Shown here in pieces: positions 1-6,576 of a DNA stretch of 11,293 bases. The notes under the pieces were generated by a model. It saw only the letters and a program-made list of their open reading frames with translations. It ran no database searches and was not told the origin of the DNA. A program made the translations under genes and the position numbers. How positions within the stretch are numbered: position 1 is the stretch's first letter; each line of letters opens with the position of its first letter. Origin of the DNA: Candidatus Omnitrophota bacterium (GTDB taxonomy: Bacteria; Omnitrophota; Gorgyraeia; Pluralincolimonadales; Pluralincolimonadaceae); assembly GCA_028706795.1 (NCBI GenBank), contig JAQTVK010000016.1, forward strand, positions 1 through 11,293, in the 5' to 3' direction.

Positions 1-17
1 CAGGTAGGTTGCTTCTG

Positions 18-26
18 TGGTATAAT
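18..26 (+). promoter_or_regulatory. Extended -10 promoter upstream of tRNA-Arg/tadA
   Basis: A perfect TATAAT lies at 21-26, directly preceded by TGG (18-20), giving the extended -10 pattern TGnTATAAT. A -35 box at normal spacing would fall across the window edge and cannot be judged; extended -10 promoters often work without one. Transcription would start near 33-34, so the RNA would carry the hairpin at 45-90 before tRNA-Arg. It could instead serve only a short structured RNA that ends at the T run after the hairpin. Confidence 0.55.
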
Positions 27-44
27 TCTTTTTATCTTTAGGAA

Positions 45-96
45 GGGGCTACGTTGGGAAACCAAGGTTTCCCAACGGGAGTGATGCCCCATTTTT
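45..96 (+). terminator. Strong hairpin plus T run: leader terminator, attenuator or end of a small RNA
   Basis: A perfect 12-bp inverted repeat pairs 52-63 (CGTTGGGAAACC) with 66-77 (GGTTTCCCAACG). It is enclosed by GGGGC (45-49) pairing with GCCCC (86-90), and six T follow at 92-97. This is the layout of an intrinsic terminator, but it lies downstream of a -10 box and upstream of tRNA-Arg. GTGATGC (81-87) can instead pair with GCATCAC (106-112), which breaks the GGGGC/GCCCC closing stem and puts the T run in a loop, as in an attenuator switch. The terminator could also simply close a gene outside the window. No known riboswitch class was recognised. Confidence 0.5.
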
Positions 97-115
97 TAAG
101 AGGAAGCATCACGAC

Positions 116-192
116 GCGCCCGTAGCTCAACTGGATAGAGCGTTGGTCTACGGAACCAAAGGTTGGGCGTTCGACCCGCCCCGGGCGCGCCA
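116..192 (+). tRNA. tRNA-Arg (anticodon ACG), CCA encoded
   Basis: Full cloverleaf. Acceptor stem GCGCCCG (116-122) pairs with CGGGCGC (182-188), discriminator G189, CCA 190-192. The D arm is GCTC/GAGC. Anticodon stem TTGGT/ACCAA encloses loop CTACGGA (148-154), so the anticodon is ACG (150-152). The T arm is GGGCG/CGCCC with loop TTCGACC. ACG-Arg tRNA is the main bacterial substrate for A34-to-inosine editing, which allows reading of CGU, CGC and CGA. The enzyme for this, tadA, starts 13 nt downstream. Confidence 0.97.
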
Positions 193-205
193 TTTTTATT
201 CGAAA

Positions 206-673
206 ATGAGCAAGATCGACAAAATATACATGTCAGAGGCCCTCAAGCAGGCCTATGAGGCGTTCGAGGCGGACGAGGTGCCCGTCGGCGCCGTGATAGT
301 CCACGAGGGCCGGATAATCGCGCGCGCCCACAACCAGATAGAGATGCTCAAGGACCCCACGGCGCACGCCGAGATGATAGCCATTACAGAGGCGGCCGCG
401 TATCTCAAAAGCGCGCGGTTGCCCGGCTGCTCCATATATGCTACAATTGAACCGTGTTCGATGTGCGCGGGCGCCCTTGTCCTTGCCCGCGTAAAACATA
501 TATATTACGGCGCGAAGGACCCGAAGACCGGGGCATGCGGATCGATATTCGATATTGCAAACAGTAAAAAACTGAACCACAGGATAAAGGTCACCGGCGG
601 GCTTTTAGCCGAAGACTGCGGGTCATTAATATCAGAATTTTTTAAGAAGCAAAGACAAAAAGGGAAGAAGTGA
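206..673 (+). CDS. tadA: tRNA-specific adenosine deaminase TadA
   Basis: A zinc-dependent deaminase that converts A34 of tRNA-Arg(ACG) to inosine in the cytoplasm. The 155-residue product matches the family length. The cytidine/deoxycytidylate-deaminase fold signature is intact: H54-A-E56 (zinc ligand and proton-shuttle glutamate) and P-C84-x2-C87 (the other zinc ligands). The flanking residues (N43, 'TAHAEM', 'EPCSMCAGA') are typical of TadA rather than guanine or CMP deaminases. ATG 206 was chosen because reading frames starting further upstream run through the mature tRNA-Arg. ATG 230 is an alternative and would lose eight residues. No good Shine-Dalgarno is visible before either start. 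The tail is lysine-rich. The gene sits directly behind its own substrate tRNA, and the five T after the tRNA may let part of the transcripts end there. Confidence 0.95.
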   Translation: MSKIDKIYMSEALKQAYEAFEADEVPVGAVIVHEGRIIARAHNQIEMLKDPTAHAEMIAITEAAAYLKSARLPGCSIYATIEPCSMCAGALVLARVKHIYYGAKDPKTGACGSIFDIANSKKLNHRIKVTGGLLAEDCGSLISEFFKKQRQKGKK

Positions 674-676
674 GCT

Positions 677-762
677 CCCTCGGGATATGCCCGGGGAAAG
701 CGCGTGACCCTTCGGGATATATCCTCAGGGTCCGCTCGCTTCTCCTGGAATTCAGCGAGCGG
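677..762 (+). repeat. Three tandem hairpins between tadA and tRNA-Ser
   Basis: Three inverted repeats fill the spacer. First, 678-684 pairs with 690-696 (CCTCGGG/CCCGGGG, loop ATATG). Second, GACCCT 706-711 pairs with AGGGTC 727-732 around the palindrome GGATATATCC (715-724). Third, CCGCTCGCT 732-740 pairs with AGCGAGCGG 754-762, which takes in the first two bases of tRNA-Ser. The first two share the string TCGGGATAT. None is followed by a T run, so they are not classical terminators. They may be transcript-end or RNA-processing structures, or REP-like repeats. The third loop holds TCTCC (741-745), complementary to GGAGA at the tRNA-Ser 5' end. Confidence 0.5.
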
Positions 763-854
763 AGAGGTGGCTGAGTGGCCGAAAGCAATCGCCTGCTAAG
801 CGATTGACCTGCCCAAAAGCGGGTCCCTGGGTTCAAATCCCAGCCTCTCCGCCA
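761..854 (+). tRNA. tRNA-Ser (anticodon GCT), CCA encoded
   Basis: Acceptor GGAGAGG (761-767) pairs with CCTCTCC (844-850), discriminator G851, CCA 852-854. Anticodon stem ATCGC/GCGAT encloses loop CTGCTAA (793-799), so the anticodon is GCT (795-797), reading AGC and AGU. A long variable arm (GACCTGC paired with GCGGGTC) identifies it as a class II serine tRNA. The T loop is GTTCAAATCC-like, as expected. Confidence 0.97.
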
Positions 855-944
855 GATTTCTTGATGAACCCTCCGACGATGAGGGAAGGGAAAAGCGACC
901 ATACTAATTGTGGACGCGAACCCTGAAGATGATAGGAGTAAGCG

Positions 945-1715
945 ATGAAGCAATGGTACGAGTCATTATTTGAGAATTACGCCCGCAAATACGACGAGGA
1001 GTGTTATGTCCACGGAACAGTGGGTGAATGTAATTTTCTTGAACAGGAGATTAATTACGATAAATCCCTAAAAATCATCGATATTGGCTGTGGCACAGGC
1101 CGTCATTCTATCGAGTTGGCAAGAAGGGGTTATCAGATTGTTGGTATCGATCTATCCGGATCACAGCTTAAAAGAGCTAGGGAAAAAGCACAAGAAGCTG
1201 GTGTAGGGATCGACTTTCAGAAACATGACGCAAGGAATCTTCCGTTCAAAGGCGAGTTTGATCTGGCGATCATGCTTTGCGAAGGCGGTTTCTCTCTCAT
1301 GGAAACCGATGAGATGAATTTCGAAATTCTCAAGAACGCAACCGAAGCCCTGAAAGACAACGGAAAGCTGATCTTTACCGCATTGAATGGTTTATTCCCG
1401 CTGTTTCATTCAGTCAAAGATTTTTATGCCTCGGCCGCTAAAGAAGGCGGTGCCGAATGTCGGGATTGCACATTTGATCTGATGACTTTTCGTGATTACA
1501 ATAATACTGTTATTGAGGACGATTCAGGTATTAAAAAAGAGCTCAAATGCAACCAGCGTTACTATGTCCCCAGCGAGATAACATGGCTCTTAAAGACGCT
1601 TGGGTATAAGAAGATAGATATCTTTGGAGCAAAACTTGGTGCTTACTCAAAGAATGATAAGCTGACCACCGATGATTTTGAAATGCTGGTTGTTTCTAAA
1701 AAAAATGAGGGTTAG
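945..1715 (+). CDS. Class I SAM-dependent methyltransferase, substrate unknown
   Basis: A 256-residue soluble protein with a Rossmann-type methyltransferase domain in the first two thirds. Motif I is DIGCGTGRH (46-54), the SAM-ribose acidic position is in GIDLS (67-71), the adenine-contact region is HDARNLPF (94-101) and the motif IV region is FDLAIMLCEG (105-114). The C-terminal part (about 150-256) carries no signature I recognise. It looks like the broad UbiE/Methyltransf_11/25 type, which acts on small molecules, lipids or proteins; the substrate cannot be told. The start is supported by AGGAG at 934-938, six nt before the ATG. Four sampled 60-base lines contained 21, 25, 27 and 29 G+C, lower than sampled neighbouring genes (30-41), which may mean recent acquisition. 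It stands apart from the radical-SAM genes by a 133-nt gap, so a shared role is not shown. Confidence 0.85.
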   Translation: MKQWYESLFENYARKYDEECYVHGTVGECNFLEQEINYDKSLKIIDIGCGTGRHSIELARRGYQIVGIDLSGSQLKRAREKAQEAGVGIDFQKHDARNLPFKGEFDLAIMLCEGGFSLMETDEMNFEILKNATEALKDNGKLIFTALNGLFPLFHSVKDFYASAAKEGGAECRDCTFDLMTFRDYNNTVIEDDSGIKKELKCNQRYYVPSEITWLLKTLGYKKIDIFGAKLGAYSKNDKLTTDDFEMLVVSKKNEG

Positions 1716-1848
1716 TCTTTGATTGGTCAGCCTAAGGATATGTGCCAGCCCACGCTTCGTTTGCGGTATATTCTCACAAGTAACACGGCTTCAATGGGTT
1801 GTAGGGTTCGCCTACCGTCAACGACAAGCCGCCAGTTTTGAGGAGCGA
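1716..1848 (+). other. 133-nt spacer before the radical-SAM pair
   Basis: No gene is supported here. The frame of the downstream gene stays open back to TTG 1723, but that stretch encodes a peptide with no family resemblance. A TATATT at 1767-1772 could be a -10 element, but no -35 or TGn extension goes with it. A small hairpin pairs GTAGG (1801-1805) with CCTAC (1811-1815). The promoter of the radical-SAM pair is probably in here but cannot be placed with confidence. Confidence 0.35.
1841..1845 (+). promoter_or_regulatory. Shine-Dalgarno that fixes the start of the first radical-SAM gene
   Basis: AGGAG sits just before ATG 1849, within GAGGAG. The spacing is short (three nt from AGGAG, five from GAGG) but usable. 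It supports ATG 1849 over TTG 1723, and the protein's first conserved cysteine pair follows immediately at residues 7 and 10. Confidence 0.6.
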
Positions 1849-3327
1849 ATGAAAAACTACGCGTTTTGCAATAAATGCAAGGATATCGTCCAGGTAGAGC
1901 ACGTCGAGAAAAACGGAAAAGTCTACCTGAAGAAAGCCTGCCCCAAGTGCGGCACCGAAGAATACCTCATCTCAAGCGATTCGTCACTCTATAACAAAAA
2001 ACGCGATTTCATGAAGATCGAAACCGGCATTTGCGCGCTGAATTGCACGACATGCGATAAGCATAAAGAGCCGGACATCGTCTTCATAGATACGACCAAC
2101 CGCTGCAATATGAATTGCCACATCTGCCTCAACAATGTCCTCTCGATGGGGTTCAGGTTCGAGCCGCGGATGGAATATTTCGACAGGATATTCAAGCATT
2201 ACGCCCACCGTGACCCCAAACCTTACATACAATTATTCGGCGGCGAGCCGACGATGAGGAACGACCTCTTCGACATAATCAAACTCGGCAAATCATACGG
2301 CTATTCGATGAGGGTCGTGACCAACGGGCTCAAGCTTGCCGACGAGGAATACTGCAACAAGTTGGCCGACCTCGGCGCAATGATAAATATCGCTTTCGAC
2401 GGGCTCAACCGCGAGATGTATACGAAATTGCGCGGCCATCCCGAGGCGCTCGACCTTAAACTGAAGGCGCTGCAGAATCTCGCGAAGCGGAAGAAGGGGA
2501 AGGTAGTCCTTATGAGCGTCGTGGACAAAGAACTGAACAAGAACGACATGGGCGAATTCCTCAGTTACAGCCTCAAGAACCAGCATGTCATCAGGGGCAT
2601 ATATTTTATGCCGCTCATCCATATGTGGGATGAGAAACAACTCGATTATAACCCCGAGAGGACGACGCACGAGGATGTCGAACATATGGTCGAGGATGCG
2701 GTCGCCGGCGGCAACGTTGAGTTCGTACCGTTAGGCTCGCTATTCCTGACCAACCTCTATAAAATATACGGGATCAAGAATATGCCTTTCCTCGGCGTCC
2801 ATCCGAACTGTGAAAGCATAACTTACCTTATCTCGGACGGTGAGAAGCATGTATCTTTCTCGAATTACCTCAAGACGTCGCTATTCGCCCTCATCAATGA
2901 CCTCAGGGCGCTTGAAAGGTCGGCTGCGGCAAAATATAAAGGCGGCAAGGCCGGCTTTGCCGGGAAGCTGGCCATGGACCTGAAGCTTTTTAATATCTTC
3001 AGGAAACACCTTAATTTTGGCGCTATCGTAGGGAAGAAAGGCCCGGCGGCTTACATGAAATGGACCGGAATGACGGGCAAACTGCTGACCGGAAAGAAAG
3101 CAAAAGAGATATTAAAGAACGACACCAAACTAAAAGGCGTCCTGCAGATAATGATCCTGCCGTTCGAGGATTCCAAAACTACCGAGTCAGAGCGGCTCTC
3201 GATGTGCTCCTCGTGTTTCGTTTATGTCGACCCTGATACCGATAAGATCAGGACGCTTCCTACCTGCACGTGGGAAAAATACAAGAAACCCATCATGAAG
3301 AAGGTCGCCGAGAAGTTCAATGTTTGA
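1849..3327 (+). CDS. Radical-SAM protein, Tes/MJ0619-like (COG1964 type), paralog 1
   Basis: A 492-residue radical-SAM enzyme. Order of elements: N-terminal zinc- or rubredoxin-like knuckles (C7, C10; C31, C34); a cysteine triad C62-x3-C66-x2-C69; the radical-SAM cluster C86-x3-C90-x2-C93; the SAM-binding GGEP at 131-134; a conserved HPNC (C321); and a C-terminal cysteine set C453, C456, C473. Multiple Fe-S sites, a C-P-x-C knuckle in front and a late cysteine group are features I recall from COG1964, whose studied member MJ0619 (Tes) joins archaeal lipid tails. That function is a family inference: the substrate here could be another lipid or a different methylene or methyl target. There is no signal peptide; a lysine- and glycine-rich, partly hydrophobic stretch at about 360-415 could touch the membrane. 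The stop codon overlaps the next gene by eight nt, pointing to coupled translation. Confidence 0.8.
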   Translation: MKNYAFCNKCKDIVQVEHVEKNGKVYLKKACPKCGTEEYLISSDSSLYNKKRDFMKIETGICALNCTTCDKHKEPDIVFIDTTNRCNMNCHICLNNVLSMGFRFEPRMEYFDRIFKHYAHRDPKPYIQLFGGEPTMRNDLFDIIKLGKSYGYSMRVVTNGLKLADEEYCNKLADLGAMINIAFDGLNREMYTKLRGHPEALDLKLKALQNLAKRKKGKVVLMSVVDKELNKNDMGEFLSYSLKNQHVIRGIYFMPLIHMWDEKQLDYNPERTTHEDVEHMVEDAVAGGNVEFVPLGSLFLTNLYKIYGIKNMPFLGVHPNCESITYLISDGEKHVSFSNYLKTSLFALINDLRALERSAAAKYKGGKAGFAGKLAMDLKLFNIFRKHLNFGAIVGKKGPAAYMKWTGMTGKLLTGKKAKEILKNDTKLKGVLQIMILPFEDSKTTESERLSMCSSCFVYVDPDTDKIRTLPTCTWEKYKKPIMKKVAEKFNV

Positions 3328-4786
3328 GAGAGCCGTAAAGACGATATGCCCGGTCTGCAACAGGGACCTCGACGGAAGGTATTATGAGGAGGACGGCAAG
3401 ATCCTCCTCGAGAAGAGGTGCAGCGACCACGGGAAGGTGGTCGACCTCGTATCATCCGACGCCGAGCTTTTCAAGAATAAGATAAGCCTCTTCGACCATC
3501 TTAAAGATTACGGCTGCGACATCCCCAAATGCCGCGAAGGTGTCTTTAAGTGCGCGATCCACCACATGCGCAAATCCCCGCTCTCATTCATCGAAATAAC
3601 CACACGCTGCAACATGAAGTGCCCTGTCTGTTACGCGGACGCCGATTCCAAGGGCATGGATGTGCCATATGAAGATATCGCGCGCATGTTGGAGACGATA
3701 ACAAAAGAAGACAAGGATACGCACCTCATCCTGACCGGCGGCGAGCCGACGATACATCCGGATTTTTTCAAGATACTCAAGAAAGTAGAAGAGCTCGGCC
3801 TGATGCGCCGGGCCTTCGTCGCGACGAACTGCATAACGATCGCCAATAAGGAATTCTGCAAGAAAGTCTACGACGCCGGGATAAGGAAATTCTATTTCGC
3901 GTTCGACGGGACAGACAAGGAAGCCTGCATTAAGTTGAGGGGAAGCCTCATCGCCTATGAATCCGTGCGCAAGGCGCTGCAGAATATCCGCGAACTCGGC
4001 AAGGCGTGGATAATCCTTTCCTTCACCGCGTCGAAAGAATGGAACCTTAATAATCTTTCCGAAGCGATTAAGTTCGCAATGGATAACCAGGACATCGTAA
4101 AGCGCCTGACCGTGACGACAGAATGTTATTCCGGCCGCGTCACCGACATAAAAGACCTGGTCAACAAGCGGCTGACCGGCGACTGCGTAGAAAAATACAT
4201 CTGCGAAAAGATCGGCGCAGAAGCCGTCACATTCCCGCTCGCCGCGTTCTATATCCTGCTCAAGCCGCTCAAATACGCGGGACTCATCGATGCCGATAAG
4301 TGGGTCTCATCGAATTTCAGCCCGATGTGCGGGCACATGGGCATGATCATTTCGGAAAAAGGAAAATTATACTCGCTGGTCGACCTCGTGGTCAAGGACC
4401 CGCGCAAAAATATTTACAAATGTGGCAGGGAGATAGACGCGCTCGCGGAAAAGATGAAAAAAGCGGGCCGGTTGGCGGTATTCCTCTGGTACCTGCCGGG
4501 ATATTTCTTCACCCTGTTGAAGTATATCAACAAGAAATTCCTCTGGAAGTCGCTCGTTGCCTCGGTCATGTGCGGATTTAATTCCAAGAAGATAGCGAAG
4601 GCCATCCTTGGGGAAAAAAGAGTGGAACTTTATTACCTTTTGGGTTCGGATAAATATAATTTCGTCTGGGACAGGATGCCGCACTGCGCGACCCACCATT
4701 ACCGCATCCACCCGACGACAAAACAGGTCATAAAAGTCCCCGGATGCCTTGTCTTCGCCTTCAGGGAAGAGCTCCAAAATTATTGA
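3320..4786 (+). CDS. Radical-SAM protein, Tes/MJ0619-like (COG1964 type), paralog 2
   Basis: A 488-residue paralog of the preceding protein with the same order of elements. N-terminal knuckle C10-x2-C13 with C34-x2-H37; cysteines C66, C71, C78; radical-SAM cluster C97-x3-C101-x2-C104; GGEP at 140-143; C337 in a region matching the HPNC of paralog 1; and a C-terminal set C456, H459, C476. Compared with paralog 1, the auxiliary cysteines are spaced differently (CX4CX6C against CX3CX2C) and two cysteines are replaced by histidine. Residues about 384-419 are strongly hydrophobic and aromatic with scattered lysines, which suggests a membrane-attached helix. ATG 3320 lies inside the end of the upstream gene, so the pair is almost certainly co-translated and may work as a complex or on successive steps. 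The lipid-coupling function is inferred from family resemblance only. Confidence 0.8.
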   Translation: MFERAVKTICPVCNRDLDGRYYEEDGKILLEKRCSDHGKVVDLVSSDAELFKNKISLFDHLKDYGCDIPKCREGVFKCAIHHMRKSPLSFIEITTRCNMKCPVCYADADSKGMDVPYEDIARMLETITKEDKDTHLILTGGEPTIHPDFFKILKKVEELGLMRRAFVATNCITIANKEFCKKVYDAGIRKFYFAFDGTDKEACIKLRGSLIAYESVRKALQNIRELGKAWIILSFTASKEWNLNNLSEAIKFAMDNQDIVKRLTVTTECYSGRVTDIKDLVNKRLTGDCVEKYICEKIGAEAVTFPLAAFYILLKPLKYAGLIDADKWVSSNFSPMCGHMGMIISEKGKLYSLVDLVVKDPRKNIYKCGREIDALAEKMKKAGRLAVFLWYLPGYFFTLLKYINKKFLWKSLVASVMCGFNSKKIAKAILGEKRVELYYLLGSDKYNFVWDRMPHCATHHYRIHPTTKQVIKVPGCLVFAFREELQNY

Positions 4787-4815
4787 TTGACTAATTTATT
4801 TATTAGGATTACAAT
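4787..4815 (+). promoter_or_regulatory. Sigma70-type promoter for dnaX-recR
   Basis: TTGACT (4787-4792) and TACAAT (4810-4815) are each one base off consensus and are separated by exactly 17 nt. The -35 box starts on the base after the radical-SAM stop codon. The start point would be near 4822, leaving a leader of about 30 nt with AAGGA at 4838-4842 before the dnaX ATG. Confidence 0.8.
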
Positions 4816-4852
4816 TTAGGCTGTTACTTGCCATCATAAGGAAATTATTTTA

Positions 4853-6562
4853 ATGTCTTATATAGTCTTCGCACGCAAATGGCGGCCGAAAGACTTCGAT
4901 AGCGTCCTTGGTCAAGAGCATGTCACGACCACCCTCAGGAACGCGATAGCCCAGAACAGAGTCGCCCACGCGTACATCTTTTCCGGCCCTCGAGGTGTAG
5001 GAAAAACCACTACCGCGCGCATATTCGCAATGGCCCTGAACTGCAAGAACGGGCCGACGAAGGAGCCGTGCGGCGTGTGCGACTCCTGCAAAGAGATATC
5101 CAACGGCACGAACCTCGATGTAATCGAAATTGACGGCGCCTCGAACCGTGGCATCGATGAAGTCCGCGCCCTGCGCGAGAATATCAAGTTCGCCCCGACC
5201 CGCGGCAAATATAAAGTCTATATCATAGACGAAGTCCACATGCTCACCGAAGAAGCCTTCAACGCCCTGTTGAAGACGCTAGAGGAGCCGCCGGCGCACG
5301 CGATATTCATCTTCGCGACGACGAGACCGTATAAAGTACCTTCGACAATATTATCCCGCTGCCAGAGATTCGATTTCAAACGCCTCACCGTAAACGAGAT
5401 CACCGGAAAACTCAAAGAGATAGCAAAGAGCGAGAAGCTCGAGATAGAGGAAGAGGCGCTTTACACGATCGCGCGCGCCGCCGAAGGCGCGATGCGAGAC
5501 GCGGAATCGATGCTCGACCAGCTCGTATCTTTCTGCGGGAAGAAGATAGACGCGGAGAGCGCCACCGCCGTATCCGGGACGGTGGGCCATGAGGTCCTGT
5601 TCGATTTTACCGGGAAGGTGATAAATAAAGATACGGCCGGGATATTGAAACTCGTGGACAGCGTGATCGCCGGCGGCAAGGACATCCCGCAGTTCGTGAA
5701 TTCGCTGGTTGTGCATTTCAGGAATATATTGATGGCCAGGGCATCGGACGACCCGGAAGGCCTTATAGACCTCCCGAAAGAAATGATCGGCAGGCTGGCC
5801 GTCCAGGCGAGATCTTTTTCCAACGAGACGCTGCTTTATATCCTCACGGTCCTGATGGGCGCGCAGGATTCGGTAAGACGCGCGATATCGCAGAGGATAC
5901 CGCTTGAACTCGCTGCGATCCGTCTTACCCGGCGCGACGACCTGGTCTCGCTTACCTCGATACTCGACAGGATCGAGCAGCTCGAGAAGAAATTGGGAAG
6001 CGGGGCAGGAAAGCCCTTCGGCTCCGCTCAGGACAAGCCCGAAGCAAAAGCCGCACCGCAAACGCAGCATAAAGATGAAAAAATATCCGAGCCGGTCAAG
6101 GACGCCGAAAAAAAAGAACATTTCGATGTCGAGGTGGAAATAGGGGCTTCCTTTGCCTCGGCTCAGGACAAGCGCGCGTTTTCGTTCGAGAGGATCTGCG
6201 AGGTCTGGCCTGACCTCCTGCGCGGCATCCTTTCAAAGAAGATGTCACTCGCCCTGTTCCTGCAGCCCGGGCAGCCCTTGAAACTCGAAGACAGCGTCCT
6301 TACCATAGCTTTTTCCAGGGAGCACATGTTCCACAAGGAGGCGCTTGAGACGAACGGCAACAGGAAGATGATAGAGAATGCCCTGAGCGGTATCCTGAAA
6401 CATGATGTGAGGATCGACATGAAAGTAGTCGAGGCGCTCGAGAAGAAAGTCTCGGTCGAGGACCTCCTGCAGGAAGAGCGCCAGGAAGAGACCCATGAAG
6501 TCGTAAAATCCGCGCTCGAAATATTCGGCGGAAACCTCAAAAGAAACGACATCTCCCACTAA
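4853..6562 (+). CDS. dnaX: DNA polymerase III subunit gamma/tau
   Basis: Clamp-loader ATPase that loads the sliding clamp and organises the replicative polymerase. The 569-residue protein has Walker A GPRGVGKT (45-52), the DnaX-specific zinc module with C64, C73, C76 and C79, Walker B ending in IIDE (124-127) and the sensor/SRC motif (168-170, SRC finger). AAA+ domains I-II fill about 1-240 and the collar domain III about 240-370. After this comes a low-complexity linker rich in K, E and A, and then a C-terminal tau-like domain (about 440-569). The linker contains two copies of a short DNA repeat that adds SAQDK to the protein. I saw no clear slippery heptamer for a gamma-form frameshift. AAGGA lies 10 nt before the ATG. 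It is followed by recR after 14 nt; ybaB, often found between the two, is absent. Confidence 0.97.
   Translation: MSYIVFARKWRPKDFDSVLGQEHVTTTLRNAIAQNRVAHAYIFSGPRGVGKTTTARIFAMALNCKNGPTKEPCGVCDSCKEISNGTNLDVIEIDGASNRGIDEVRALRENIKFAPTRGKYKVYIIDEVHMLTEEAFNALLKTLEEPPAHAIFIFATTRPYKVPSTILSRCQRFDFKRLTVNEITGKLKEIAKSEKLEIEEEALYTIARAAEGAMRDAESMLDQLVSFCGKKIDAESATAVSGTVGHEVLFDFTGKVINKDTAGILKLVDSVIAGGKDIPQFVNSLVVHFRNILMARASDDPEGLIDLPKEMIGRLAVQARSFSNETLLYILTVLMGAQDSVRRAISQRIPLELAAIRLTRRDDLVSLTSILDRIEQLEKKLGSGAGKPFGSAQDKPEAKAAPQTQHKDEKISEPVKDAEKKEHFDVEVEIGASFASAQDKRAFSFERICEVWPDLLRGILSKKMSLALFLQPGQPLKLEDSVLTIAFSREHMFHKEALETNGNRKMIENALSGILKHDVRIDMKVVEALEKKVSVEDLLQEERQEETHEVVKSALEIFGGNLKRNDISH
6014..6040 (+). 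repeat. Short dispersed repeat inside dnaX, copy 1
   Basis: A 27-nt unit encoding part of GSAQDKP in the dnaX linker. It matches copy 2 at 22 of 27 positions, with a shared core GCTCAGGACAAGC. The reverse complement reads CTTGTCCTGAGCGGAGCC, which resembles a small palindromic-type repeat I recall as scattered through many environmental bacterial genomes, sometimes inside genes. Confidence 0.6.
6149..6175 (+). repeat. Short dispersed repeat inside dnaX, copy 2
   Basis: Second copy, 135 nt downstream of the first and in the same reading frame, again coding for SAQDK. It differs from copy 1 at five positions. Both lie in the unstructured linker between the clamp-loader core and the tau-like C-terminal domain, where insertions should do least harm. 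Confidence 0.6.
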
Positions 6563-6576
6563 AACAAGGTAATCGC

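Noticed and set aside
143..205. N-terminal extension of tadA starting within tRNA-Arg
   Set aside because: The added 21 codons lie inside the anticodon and T arms of the tRNA and just after it; TadA length and alignment fit ATG 206.
642..953. 103-codon open frame on the minus strand
   Set aside because: It is the antisense of tRNA-Ser and its hairpin spacer; it gives the familiar false tRNA-derived peptide.
1767..1772. TATATT as promoter for the radical-SAM pair
   Set aside because: No -35 at 16-18 nt and no TGn extension, so it is not listed as a promoter.
1723..1848. 42-residue N-terminal extension of the first radical-SAM protein from a TTG
   Set aside because: No family resemblance, and a Shine-Dalgarno precedes ATG 1849, where the first cysteine knuckle begins.
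5901..6120. Programmed frameshift site making a short gamma form of DnaX
   Set aside because: Runs of A occur near 6078-6120, but I saw no A-AAA-AAG slippery heptamer in the right frame with a following stem, so the claim is not supported.
5351..6121. 256-codon open frame on the minus strand within dnaX
   Set aside because: A shadow of dnaX codon bias in GC-rich DNA, with no family signature; dnaX is certain on the + strand.
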